Shown here: piece by piece, positions 24,045 to 32,555 of the stretch
Numbering within the stretch: the stretch's first letter is position 1
Layout of the letters: each line of letters begins with the position of its first letter
NCBI GenBank assembly: GCA_035629935.1
Contig: DASQLQ010000141.1
Coordinates: forward strand, 1-64,000
DNA length: 64,000 nt
Reading direction: 5' to 3'
Source: DASQLQ01 sp035629935
GTDB taxonomy: Bacteria > Actinomycetota > CADDZG01 > WHSQ01
Translations under genes and position numbers: made by a program
The notes under the pieces: model-generated
What the model was told of the DNA's origin: nothing
Seen by the model: the letters and a program-made list of their open reading frames with translations, nothing else
Database searches by the model: none

Positions 24045-25108
24045 AGAACTTCCTCCAGGGCAGACAGGAAGGCATCCATCTCTTCGGGCAGGCCGGCGGT
24101 CACCCGCAAGCAATTCTCGAGTCCCGGGCTACCCGAGTAGTTCCGGACCAGGACTTCCTTCTCCAGCAGCTCTTTCCACACCCGATCCGCGTTCTCGACC
24201 TCGAAGAGCACGAAGTTCGCCTTCGATGGGTGAACCTTCAAGCCCATCTTGGCCAGCGCCCCCGCCGCCCTGTCTCGCTCACCCCTTAAAGCGTCAACCA
24301 GTTGCAAGGTCTCTGTCGAATGCTTGATGGCGGCGGTACCGATCACCTGGGTGATCGTCGACAGGTGGTACGGGAGCCTGACCCTTGCAAGTTCCGCGAT
24401 CAGCGCCGGTTGCGCCAGCATGTAACCGATCCGGACCCCGGCGAGGCGCCATGCTTTGGAAAACGTTTTCGTGACGACAAGGTTGTCGTGTTTCCCCAAC
24501 AAAGGTCGGACGGTATCGGCTGGACCTGCGAACTCCGCGTAGGCCTCGTCGACGACAACGAGTCCCGGAGCTGCTTCTAGGAGGGCGGCAACCGTGGACA
24601 GGGGCTCGCAGTCCCCCGTCGGGTTGTTGGGTGAGCAGACGACGACGATCTCGGGCCTCTCTGCCTCAATCGTCTTCACGGCGCGATCGAGATCGATGTG
24701 CAAGCTCTGCGTGCGACTCCCGTTGACCACCACCGTCGATGCGATCTTGGGGATCAAAGAATGGAGCGAGTACGTCGGTTCGAACAGGAGAGCCTTACGA
24801 CCCGGCCCCCCGAAACCGAGGAACAGGTGCATGAAGACCTCGTTCGATCCGTTGGCCACCCAAAGACCTTCCACCGGCCACCCGATGTGCTTCGAGATTG
24901 CCGAATAGAGGCTCATCGCGTCACGATCCGGATAGCGATTGAGGGCGGCAGCGCGGAGCTCTTCGGTGACCTCCGCGATCAAAGCCTCGGGCGGCGCGTA
25001 AGGCGACTCGTTCGTATTCAGGCGGTATCGAGCCGGGAGCTGGGGAGAGATGTACGGCTCGACCGTGCCGAGGTCATCCCTGATCGACAAAGGGATCCGG
25101 TCCTTCAT
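24041..25108 (-). CDS. hisC: Histidinol-phosphate aminotransferase
   Basis: A 355-aa fold-type I PLP enzyme. Motifs: RLNTNESPYAPP, NGSNEVFMHLF, SPNNPTGD, VVDEAYAEF and the PLP lysine in VTKTFSKAWRLAGVRIGY. It transaminates imidazole acetol phosphate in histidine synthesis and can act on aromatic amino acids in some bacteria. It overlaps hisD and hisB by 4 bases each. Confidence 0.95.
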   Translation of the reverse strand: MKDRIPLSIRDDLGTVEPYISPQLPARYRLNTNESPYAPPEALIAEVTEELRAAALNRYPDRDAMSLYSAISKHIGWPVEGLWVANGSNEVFMHLFLGFGGPGRKALLFEPTYSLHSLIPKIASTVVVNGSRTQSLHIDLDRAVKTIEAERPEIVVVCSPNNPTGDCEPLSTVAALLEAAPGLVVVDEAYAEFAGPADTVRPLLGKHDNLVVTKTFSKAWRLAGVRIGYMLAQPALIAELARVRLPYHLSTITQVIGTAAIKHSTETLQLVDALRGERDRAAGALAKMGLKVHPSKANFVLFEVENADRVWKELLEKEVLVRNYSGSPGLENCLRVTAGLPEEMDAFLSALEEVL

Positions 25109-26409
25109 ATGAGCGGTTCCTTCTTGTCCTGCAACCGGATCTCGACCGAACGAGAGTGCTCGTTCAAGCCCTCCGCCTCGGCCAGCGAGTCGATGTGAGG
25201 AGCGAACCTCTCGAGCGCGCTGCGCTCGAAGCTGGAGACGTAGATGCGCTTCAGGAAGTCACCGACACCGAGGCCCGATGACCAGCGGGCGCTTCCTCCA
25301 CTGGGCAGCACATGGTTGGTGCCTCCGATGTAGTCGCCGATCGCAACCGGCGAATAAGGACCGACGAACACCGAGCCTGCGTTCCGCACGCGGTCCACCG
25401 ACTCCATGGCCCCCTCGAAGACCAGCTGCAAGTGTTCCGGAGCAAATGCATTCACGGTTTCCAACGCCTGATCGAGATCGCGCACCAGGATCGCGCGGCC
25501 CCCTTCGATAAGAGCATTCTCGACATCGTCGGCTCGCTCGTGGCGCGCAACTCCGATCTCGAGGGCTCGCATCACTCGTTCGGCCAACTCCGGAACCCAG
25601 GTGACGAGGATGTGGCTGCCGAGGGGGCCGTGCTCGGCCTGGGCGATCAGATCCGATGCGAGAACCGATGGGTCTGCCGACTCATCGGCAACGATCACGA
25701 GCTCGGTGGGGCCGGCTTCGGAATCGACCCCCACCCAACCCTGCACCCGGCGCTTCGCAAGGGTCACGTAGATGTTGCCGGGGCCGACGATCTTCTCGAC
25801 CGGGCGGACCGATTCGGTCCCATAGGCCAAAGCGGCGATAGCCTGCGCGCCCCCGACGCAGTAGACCTCGGAGACATTGGCCACCGCACATGCGGCAAGA
25901 ACGGCCTCGGCGATCTCCCCGTCAGCGCGTGGCGGCGAGCAGACGCTTATGCCTTCGACGCCGGCCACCTGCGCCGGGATCGCGGCCATCATCACGCTCG
26001 ACGGATAAGCGGCCCGGCCCCCCGGGACGTAAACCCCCACGCGTCGAAGAGGGCGGATGACCTCGCCCACCATCTCATCGGGCCCTCGCTCGACCCAGTC
26101 CTCCTGCATCTGCCGTTCGCCGGTGCGGCGCAGACGCTCGGCCATGACCTCGAGGGCATGGACCAACTCCGGGCGCACGAGCTCGCGGGCCTTCAGGATC
26201 TTCTCTTCGGGGACCCTCAATCGATCCGCCGTTACGCGCACACCGTCGAACTTCTCCGTGTACTCGATGAGTGCGCTGTCACCCCTGATGCGAACGTCCT
26301 CGACGATCGAGGCGACGCTCTGGCGCGGGTCCTGGCCGGTGGCAGCCGGCTTCGGTCGCACTAGGTGTACGGGCGTGTGCTGTTCCCGCCCATCGATCAG
26401 CTCCAACAT
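25105..26409 (-). CDS. hisD: Histidinol dehydrogenase
   Basis: A 434-aa zinc enzyme for the last two oxidations of histidine synthesis. It shows GVYVPGGRAAYPSSVMM, the NAD-site segment KIVGPGNIYVTLAKR, DSEAGPTELVIVADE, the catalytic FAPEHLQL and the C-terminal GGTNHVLPSGGSARWSSGL. It begins 24 bases after the zinc-ribbon gene and heads the compact his unit. Confidence 0.96.
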   Translation of the reverse strand: MLELIDGREQHTPVHLVRPKPAATGQDPRQSVASIVEDVRIRGDSALIEYTEKFDGVRVTADRLRVPEEKILKARELVRPELVHALEVMAERLRRTGERQMQEDWVERGPDEMVGEVIRPLRRVGVYVPGGRAAYPSSVMMAAIPAQVAGVEGISVCSPPRADGEIAEAVLAACAVANVSEVYCVGGAQAIAALAYGTESVRPVEKIVGPGNIYVTLAKRRVQGWVGVDSEAGPTELVIVADESADPSVLASDLIAQAEHGPLGSHILVTWVPELAERVMRALEIGVARHERADDVENALIEGGRAILVRDLDQALETVNAFAPEHLQLVFEGAMESVDRVRNAGSVFVGPYSPVAIGDYIGGTNHVLPSGGSARWSSGLGVGDFLKRIYVSSFERSALERFAPHIDSLAEAEGLNEHSRSVEIRLQDKKEPLI

Positions 26410-26433
26410 GGAGTCAGATTAGAGGCAAGCCGC

Positions 26434-26667
26434 TCAGGGCTTGGCCCAGTCGTGGTTGCAGTCCTTGCACAGGATCGAGCCCATCACGATCGCCAACCGG
26501 GCACTGCCGCAGCGTGGGCACTTGTCGACCTCTTGCTTCCACGCCGGGTTTTCGTCTTGGCACTCGGGGCAGACGAGGATCTGTTCACCGCCGATCACCC
26601 CGCGCTTCCAGGGGGAAGCTCCTTTGACGGGATCAGTCTGCACGCGCTCGCACCTGTAGCAGGGCAC
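26434..26667 (-). CDS. Small double zinc-ribbon protein
   Basis: A 77-aa protein with four CxxC pairs (CYRC, CPEC, CPRC, CKDC), enough for two zinc sites, and few other features. The last 35 residues resemble a rubredoxin-like ribbon. It lies 3 bases after the dnaE stop and 24 before hisD, so it is probably on the same transcript. Possible roles are nucleic-acid or protein binding. No specific function can be assigned. Confidence 0.7.
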   Translation of the reverse strand: MPCYRCERVQTDPVKGASPWKRGVIGGEQILVCPECQDENPAWKQEVDKCPRCGSARLAIVMGSILCKDCNHDWAKP

Positions 26668-26670
26668 GAG

Positions 26671-29600
26671 CTAGACAGTAACCACCGCTTTGGGTCCGAG
26701 GAGGGCCTTCAGCTCGGCGTGCAGCCCATTCGTCGTGTCGACGGAAAACTCGCTGCCGAGCCTGAGGACGGTCGTCGACGCCCCACTCGCGAGGTGAAGG
26801 AACACTTTCGTCGAGCCCGGATGGCTCGCCAGGACCTCTTTCAGAGAATCCACGACCTTCGGTGTGCAGCCATCCGCCGGCAGCGAGATCTCTAGCGGTT
26901 TCTCGGTCGCAAGATCCGGTTCGCGTAGCTCGAGAGCCATCAGCTTCACGGTGTCGTCGCGGGCGTCGCGGTCGACCCGCCCTTTGATCAGAAGGATCTT
27001 GTCGGGGGCGATCAGCGCCTGGTACTGCTCGTAGGTCCGGGCGAAGACGATCACCTCGACGCCGCCACCCGAGAGATCCTCGACGTCCAACGTCACCATG
27101 ATGTCCCCGCGCCTGGTGATCCTCTTGTTGAGACCGGCGACGAGACCCCCGATGGTCAGGACCTCTCCCATAGCCCGGTTGGCGAGCGCAGCGATCGGCG
27201 CGTCGCACATCCGGCCCAGCAACCCTTCGATCCCCAACAAGGGATGGTCCGAGACATAGAGGCCGAGCACTTCCTTCTCGTAGATGCGCGAGATCTCTTT
27301 GGGGAACTCCTCTATCGAGATGGGGGTCTCGTGGTGACCGTTGCCGTTCTCGTCCGGCGTGGAGGTGTCGCCTCCGGCGAACAGCGAGAACTGACCGGCC
27401 TCTTCCTGCTTACGCGACGAGATGACGTCGGGGCAGATCGACTCGAACGATTCAAGTAACCCGCGCCGGGTGTGTCCCAGCGAATCGAAAGCACCGGCTT
27501 TGATCAACGACTCGACGGTCTTCTTGTTGAGGCAGACGTAGTCGACCTTGCGACAGAAGTCATAGAAGGACTCGAAGGCACCCTTCGCATTCCGCGCTTC
27601 GACGATCTTCTCGACGACTCCTTCGCCGACGTGTCGAACGGCCGACAACCCGAATCGGACCTGCGTGCCGACCGGCGTGAAGTCCATGTCCGAAGCGTTC
27701 ACGTCGGGGATCAGAACGGGGATCCCCATCTTGCGAGCGACGTGCAGGTAGTAGGGCTTCGCGTCCTTACTGTCCTTGACCGAGGTCAACAGTGCTGCGA
27801 GGTACTCGACCGGGTAGTGAGCCTTGAGCCACGCGGTTTGGTACGCGACATACGCGTAGGACGCCGAATGGGCCCGGTTGAAGGAGTAGTCGGCGAAGGG
27901 CTGGATCAAACTCCACAGCCGCCGCGCGTCCTGCTCGGATACGCCTTGGTTCTTGCAACCCTCGATGAAGCGTGGTTCCTCTGCGGCCATGATGCTTCGG
28001 TCTTTCTTACCGATCGACTTACGCACGAGGTCGGCCTGACCCGGCGTGTAACCGGCGAGCTTCTGCAGCAGCTGGACGATCTGCTCCTGGTAGACGAGGA
28101 CCCCATAGGTCTCGCGTGTCACGTCCTCGATCGTCGGGTGCAGGTACTCGACCTTGGCGGGATCGTTCTTCCGCTCGATGTAAGCCGGTATCTGCTCCAT
28201 CGGCCCCGGTCGGTACAGCGCGATCAGAGCCATGATCTGCTCGAACTTCTCGGGCTTGAGCTTCACGAGCAACCGGCGCATGCCGTCGGACTCCAGCTGG
28301 AAGACGCCATCGGAGTCGCCGCGACAAAGCATCTCGTAGACCTTCGGGTCGGCGAAGTCGAAGTTGTCGACGTCGACGTCGATCCCCTGATTAGCCTTCA
28401 CGTAATCGCGACAGAGGTCGATGACCGTGAGGTTGCGCAGGCCGAGGAAGTCCATCTTGAGCAGCCCCAGCTTCTCGACGCCATTCATGTCGAACTGGGT
28501 TACGACCTCGCCGTGCTCGCCGCGCTTAAGAGGGAGATGCTCGACGAGAGGATCGCGACCGATAACCACACCGGCTGCATGGATACCGGCAGAGCGCTTC
28601 AGGTTTTCGATCTGCAACGCGGTGTCGATGATCGTCTTTGCGTTGCCGCCCTGCTCGTAAGCCTCGTGCAGCTCCGGGGACTTCTCGAGTGCGCTCTCGA
28701 GGCCCGAGTCCCGCCCCATGATCAGCGCGGGATACATCTTGCAGAGTCGGTCGCCGTCGACGTACGGGAATCCAAGGACGCGGGCCGCGTCCCGTATCGC
28801 CTGCTTCCCCTTGATCGTGCCGTAAGTGATGATCTGAGCAACGTGGTCCTGGCCGTACTTGTCCTGGACGTAACGGATCACGTCACCGCGTTTGCGCTCG
28901 TCGAAGTCGATGTCGATGTCGGGCATCGCCACACGCTCTGGGTTCAGGAACCGCTCGAACATCAGGTCGTACTTCAAGGGGTCGAGTTCCGTGATCCCCA
29001 ATGCGTAAGACACGATGGAACCCGCCGCGCTTCCGCGACCAGGCCCGACTCGGATCCCCTGTCGCTTGGCCCAATTGACGAAGTCCTGCACCACAAGGAA
29101 GTAACCGGGGTAGTCCATCTGGTTGATGACGCGCAGCTCGTACGCAGCGCGCTCCGCAACATCGCCTTCGACGCCCCCGTAGCGTTCCTTCAGACCCTGG
29201 TGCACGAGTTGCTCGAGGTAACTCTCGAGTGTCTGACCCGCAGGCACCTCATAACGTGGGAGCAGAAGCTTGCCCATCTCGATCGCGACGTTGCATCTTT
29301 CGGCAACCTCGAGCGTTGTCTCGCACGCCCCGGGCCAGCGAGCGAAAGCCTTCTGCATCTCAGCGGGAGACTTCAGATAGAACTGGTCGGAGTCGAACTT
29401 GAACCGTTTCGGATCAGAGAGCTCCGATCCCGTGTTGATGCACAACAGAACCTCGTGACCCGACGCGTCGGCCTGGTGTGTGTAATGAGAATCATTCGTT
29501 GCGACCCAGGAGATGCCCATCTCCTGGCCGATCTTCACGAGCTCGTCGTTGAGTGGCTTCTGGGTAGCGATGCCGTGGTCCTGAAGCTCGAGATAGAAGC

Positions 29601-30108
29601 GGTCACCGAACAGCTCGCGGTACTGGGCGACCTTTCGTCGAGCGCCGGCGAGGTCTCCTGCCACGATCAGCTTGGGGATCTCGGCCGAGAGGCAGCCCGA
29701 CAGGCAGATGACGCCTTCGGAGTGCTCGGTGAGGATCTCCCAGTCCGAACGAGGGTAGTAGTGGAAGCCTTCGAGCCACGCCTTGGTGGAGAGCTTCACG
29801 AGGTTCCCGTATCCGGCGTCGTTGGCGGCCAGAAGGGTCAGGTGGAAGGTCTTTTCCGAGTTGTCCTTCTGCGGTGGCTTGTCTCTTCTGTCGCCACCGA
29901 ACAGATAGCCCTCCATCCCGAGGATGGGCTTCACGTCCTTGTCCCGTCCGGTCTTGTAGAAGTCGAGGGCCCCGTACATCACCCCGTGGTCGGTGATCGC
30001 GCAGGCCGGCATCTCTGCGGCCGCGGCGGCGTCGAACATCTCTCCGATGCGAGACGCGCCGTCGAGCATCGAATACTCGGTATGAGCGTGCAGGTGTACG
30101 AAACTCAC
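26671..30108 (-). CDS. dnaE: DNA polymerase III alpha subunit
   Basis: The 1,145-aa replicative polymerase. The N-terminal PHP domain begins FVHLHAHTEYSMLDGASR with metal-binding His pairs and AITDHGVMYGALDFYK. The catalytic aspartates lie in MPDIDIDFDERKRGDVI and the fingers region in GPGRGSAAGSIVSYALG. A helix-hairpin-helix and an OB domain (GGLVAGLNKRITRRGDIMV) follow. The GTG at 30108 was chosen because it begins the conserved PHP strand and has a GGAG 4 bases upstream. Longer frames add unrelated sequence. It is a DnaE1-type enzyme, not ImuC-like. Confidence 0.96.
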   Translation of the reverse strand: MSFVHLHAHTEYSMLDGASRIGEMFDAAAAAEMPACAITDHGVMYGALDFYKTGRDKDVKPILGMEGYLFGGDRRDKPPQKDNSEKTFHLTLLAANDAGYGNLVKLSTKAWLEGFHYYPRSDWEILTEHSEGVICLSGCLSAEIPKLIVAGDLAGARRKVAQYRELFGDRFYLELQDHGIATQKPLNDELVKIGQEMGISWVATNDSHYTHQADASGHEVLLCINTGSELSDPKRFKFDSDQFYLKSPAEMQKAFARWPGACETTLEVAERCNVAIEMGKLLLPRYEVPAGQTLESYLEQLVHQGLKERYGGVEGDVAERAAYELRVINQMDYPGYFLVVQDFVNWAKRQGIRVGPGRGSAAGSIVSYALGITELDPLKYDLMFERFLNPERVAMPDIDIDFDERKRGDVIRYVQDKYGQDHVAQIITYGTIKGKQAIRDAARVLGFPYVDGDRLCKMYPALIMGRDSGLESALEKSPELHEAYEQGGNAKTIIDTALQIENLKRSAGIHAAGVVIGRDPLVEHLPLKRGEHGEVVTQFDMNGVEKLGLLKMDFLGLRNLTVIDLCRDYVKANQGIDVDVDNFDFADPKVYEMLCRGDSDGVFQLESDGMRRLLVKLKPEKFEQIMALIALYRPGPMEQIPAYIERKNDPAKVEYLHPTIEDVTRETYGVLVYQEQIVQLLQKLAGYTPGQADLVRKSIGKKDRSIMAAEEPRFIEGCKNQGVSEQDARRLWSLIQPFADYSFNRAHSASYAYVAYQTAWLKAHYPVEYLAALLTSVKDSKDAKPYYLHVARKMGIPVLIPDVNASDMDFTPVGTQVRFGLSAVRHVGEGVVEKIVEARNAKGAFESFYDFCRKVDYVCLNKKTVESLIKAGAFDSLGHTRRGLLESFESICPDVISSRKQEEAGQFSLFAGGDTSTPDENGNGHHETPISIEEFPKEISRIYEKEVLGLYVSDHPLLGIEGLLGRMCDAPIAALANRAMGEVLTIGGLVAGLNKRITRRGDIMVTLDVEDLSGGGVEVIVFARTYEQYQALIAPDKILLIKGRVDRDARDDTVKLMALELREPDLATEKPLEISLPADGCTPKVVDSLKEVLASHPGSTKVFLHLASGASTTVLRLGSEFSVDTTNGLHAELKALLGPKAVVTV

Positions 30109-30250
30109 AGAACTCCGAACAAGAGAAGAATTACAACGGTGTATTTCTAGCCTAAATCCCGGCCTTACAGCGATGCCGTTTTTCAGGGTGATTGCTGTGA
30201 AACACCCCACCCGATTTGGCTGTTGGCCCGCCAGAGAGCAAGCCTGTTCA

Positions 30251-30272
30251 TATCCACGGATTGCTGTGGATA
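30251..30272. repeat. Inverted DnaA-box-like repeat upstream of dnaE
   Basis: TATCCAC (30251-30257) and GTGGATA (30266-30272) are inverted around an 8-base spacer. On the minus strand the right half reads CTATCCACA, one base from the DnaA box TTATCCACA. A 10-mer, GATTGCTGTG, occurs both here (30259-30268) and at 30190-30199. The region lies just upstream of rluD's stop and ~145 bases from dnaE. Confidence 0.45.
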
Positions 30273-30280
30273 GGCGTTTC

Positions 30281-31201
30281 CTAGACCTCAGGGATCGAGA
30301 AGCCTGCCTGGTTGAGGGCCGAGGCCAGGTCGTCCGGCAGCGGATCGGTGACCTCGATCCGGCGCCCGTCGTCGGGATGAGGGAATCCGAGCTTCCAGGC
30401 GTGGAGGAAGAACCTGTCCAAGCCCAACCGCTGGGAGAGGTCGCCCGAACCGCCGTAGGTCCGATCCCCCACGACCGGGTGCCCGACATGAGCGAGATGG
30501 ACCCGGATCTGGTGGGTCCGACCGGTTTCGAGCTTGACCTCCAAGAGGCTCAGCTCGTCGGTCGCTTCGATCTCGGAGTAATGAGTGACCGAAGGCCGGC
30601 CTCCCGGCGTAACCGCCATCAACTTGCGGCGCGCGGGATGACGCCCTATCGGTGCCTCGATCGTCCCGGTTCCGGCCCCCAGCCTGCCCCGCACGAGAGC
30701 GAGGTACCGGCGTTCGATCTCCCGTCGCCTCATGGCATCGAGCAGCGTTTCGTGAGCCGTGTCGTCCTTGGCGACCAGCAGCAAGCCCGAGGTGTCCTTG
30801 TCGAGGCGATGGACGATGCCCGGTCGGATCGAGCGAGCTCCCGACAAAGGACCTCCGAGTCCCAGAAGAGCGTTGACCAATGTGCCGCCTTCGTTCCCCC
30901 GAGCCGGATGAGTGACGATCCCCGCCGGCTTCGAGACGACCAAGACCTTTTCGTCCGAGTAGCGGATGGTGATGGGGATGTCCTCGGCCTGGGGCTCGGC
31001 GATCGCGGCCGGAGGAATCTCGCCGGCGATGGTCTGCCCAGCCTCCAACCGTTGACCGGGCCGCGCGCCCAGGCCCTCGATGGTGATCGTCCCTGTTTTC
31101 AGCGCCCGCTGGGCCTGGCTGCGGGTGATCTGGGCACGTCTGGCAAGCACGACGTCCACCCTTTCGCCGACCTCGGCCTCGTCGGGCTGGAAGGAGATCA
31201 C
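30281..31201 (-). CDS. rluD: Ribosomal large subunit pseudouridine synthase, RluD family
   Basis: A 306-aa protein with an N-terminal S4 RNA-binding domain (about 10-65) and an RsuA/RluD catalytic domain. The signature HRLDKDTSGLLLVAK holds the catalytic Asp (about D134). Members isomerise uridines in helix 69 of 23S rRNA. GTG 31201 overlaps the lspA stop (GTGA) and matches the conserved N-terminus. The frame remains open upstream inside lspA. The lspA-rluD pair is a common actinobacterial arrangement. Confidence 0.94.
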   Translation of the reverse strand: MISFQPDEAEVGERVDVVLARRAQITRSQAQRALKTGTITIEGLGARPGQRLEAGQTIAGEIPPAAIAEPQAEDIPITIRYSDEKVLVVSKPAGIVTHPARGNEGGTLVNALLGLGGPLSGARSIRPGIVHRLDKDTSGLLLVAKDDTAHETLLDAMRRREIERRYLALVRGRLGAGTGTIEAPIGRHPARRKLMAVTPGGRPSVTHYSEIEATDELSLLEVKLETGRTHQIRVHLAHVGHPVVGDRTYGGSGDLSQRLGLDRFFLHAWKLGFPHPDDGRRIEVTDPLPDDLASALNQAGFSIPEV

Positions 31202-31671
31202 TGGTCGGATGCAGCGCTCTTGCCGAACAAACCGGCGCCGGCGATCAGGATCACGCCGATGACTATCGCGGAATCCGCGACATTGAAGAGCGGCCACACA
31301 TGCAGGTCGATGAAGTCGACGACTTGTCCGTCGAGCCCACGGAACGCCCGGTCGATCACGTTCCCCAAACCGCCGCCGAGAACGAGGCCCAGAGCCATGT
31401 CGCTACCGTCCTCTGTCGCGCGCCCCGCCCACACGAGGATCAGCAACATGACCGTCAGGCTCGCGACGAGGAAGAACGTCGGTGCCTGGGGGAAGAAACC
31501 GAAGGCGCCTCCCGAATTGAATGCCAGACGAAAGGTCACGCAGCACTCGGCGAGGTGCCAGGGGCCATCACTCAGTCGGTCGAGCGCCAGCTGCTTTGTC
31601 AGTTGATCGACCGCCACTACCAGAGCCGCTACCAGCAGCAAGCGCGAGTAGAGGCGCTGCTTCGGCGTCAT
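31198..31671 (-). CDS. lspA: Lipoprotein signal peptidase
   Basis: A 157-aa, four-helix membrane aspartic protease that removes signal peptides from prolipoproteins. Catalytic aspartates are D107 (GNVIDRAFRG) and D133 (FNVADSAI). It is needed to mature the lipoproteins predicted in this window (LivK, the polar amino acid binding protein, the M28-like protein). It lies 12 bases after the TraR/DksA gene. Confidence 0.96.
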   Translation of the reverse strand: MTPKQRLYSRLLLVAALVVAVDQLTKQLALDRLSDGPWHLAECCVTFRLAFNSGGAFGFFPQAPTFFLVASLTVMLLILVWAGRATEDGSDMALGLVLGGGLGNVIDRAFRGLDGQVVDFIDLHVWPLFNVADSAIVIGVILIAGAGLFGKSAASDQ

Positions 31672-31683
31672 AGGAACGGCTGG

Positions 31684-32415
31684 TTACCGAACCCTCTCTT
31701 CACGCCGCTTGCAGTCGAGGCAGAGCGACGCATGTGGCAGGGCCTTCACCCGAGCGGCGTCGATGGGTTTGCCGCAACGTTCGCAGGTGCCATAGGAACC
31801 TTCATCGATCCGACGAACCGCTCGGTCGATCTGGTCGATCAGGTCACGGATGTTGTTGCGGATCGAGAGGTCCCGCTCACGATCGAACGTGGCCGTCCCT
31901 GCATCGGCGAAGTCCTCATCGAGGCCGACTTCGCCGGTGAGCTCCGACTGCGTACCGTCGAACGAGTCCTCTTCCAGCTCTTCCTGTTGTTTGACGAGGT
32001 TGGCTCGCTCCCCCATCAGCTGCTCTCGGATCGCCTTCAAGGCCGACTTGTCGAGGTTCGCGGGCCGGGCAGGCTTCGTCTTCTTGACCGGCAGCTTGCG
32101 GATCGGTGTCTTGAATTGAGGCCGGCCGGTGCGACGGCCGGTCGGGCCGGCGGCGGGCGCAGCTGCAACCGTCTTTTTCGCCCCCCCGGAGGCTTTCGTG
32201 AGTGTTTTCTTCGCCGCCGTCTTCTTGGGCGCAGCCTTGGCAGTGGTTTTCTTGGCCGGAGCCTTCTTGGCGGTGGACTTCTTCGCCACGGACTTCTTTG
32301 CAGGGGTCTTCTTGCTCTGTGTCTTCTTCGCGGCAGTCTTCTTCGCGACGGTCTTCTTCGCCGGAGCCTTACGGGCGGCGGTCTTCTTTGCCGTCGTCTT
32401 CTTGGCCGGGCTCAA
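31684..32415 (-). CDS. TraR/DksA-type zinc finger protein with histone-H1-like lysine/alanine tail
   Basis: A 243-aa protein in two parts. Residues ~1-80 are an AKKT/APAKK-type low-complexity tail like that of histone H1-like and HupB proteins, expected to bind DNA. Residues ~125-243 form a coiled coil plus a C4 zinc finger (CERC-x17-CLDC) of the TraR/DksA family, which can enter the RNA polymerase secondary channel. It starts at TTG 32415 behind AAGGAGG. It lies divergent from ileS and upstream of lspA-rluD. A role at RNA polymerase on the nucleoid is inferred from the fusion. Confidence 0.85.
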   Translation of the reverse strand: MSPAKKTTAKKTAARKAPAKKTVAKKTAAKKTQSKKTPAKKSVAKKSTAKKAPAKKTTAKAAPKKTAAKKTLTKASGGAKKTVAAAPAAGPTGRRTGRPQFKTPIRKLPVKKTKPARPANLDKSALKAIREQLMGERANLVKQQEELEEDSFDGTQSELTGEVGLDEDFADAGTATFDRERDLSIRNNIRDLIDQIDRAVRRIDEGSYGTCERCGKPIDAARVKALPHASLCLDCKRREERVR

Positions 32416-32542
32416 GGTAGATCCCCTCCTTCAGGCCCCCCATGTGGATCTCCCTTTGGACCCTCAAGGGCGCCGGACGATAGCACAAGCTCCACCGGAT
32501 TTACGACTGTGAGCGGCTCCAAGGCCGCCCGTTAGCGGAGGC

Positions 32543-32548
32543 TATCTT
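32543..32548 (+). promoter_or_regulatory. -10 element of a leaderless ileS promoter
   Basis: TATCTT is followed by exactly 7 bases and the ileS ATG, with no Shine-Dalgarno sequence. A message starting at or beside the ATG leaves no room for a leader riboswitch. Confidence 0.5.
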
Positions 32549-32555
32549 TGGGCCC

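Noticed and set aside
27472..30150. Very long open frame (about 890 codons) on the plus strand opposite dnaE
   Set aside because: It mirrors the dnaE coding frame in high-GC DNA, has no recognisable domain or start signal, and dnaE is certain. Similar antisense frames opposite ftsZ, hisD and rluD were dismissed for the same reason.
32416..32555. T-box riboswitch upstream of ileS
   Set aside because: Only 140 bases are shared with a divergent gene, no T-box sequence or specifier stem was seen, and the -10 element lies 7 bases from the ATG, leaving no leader.
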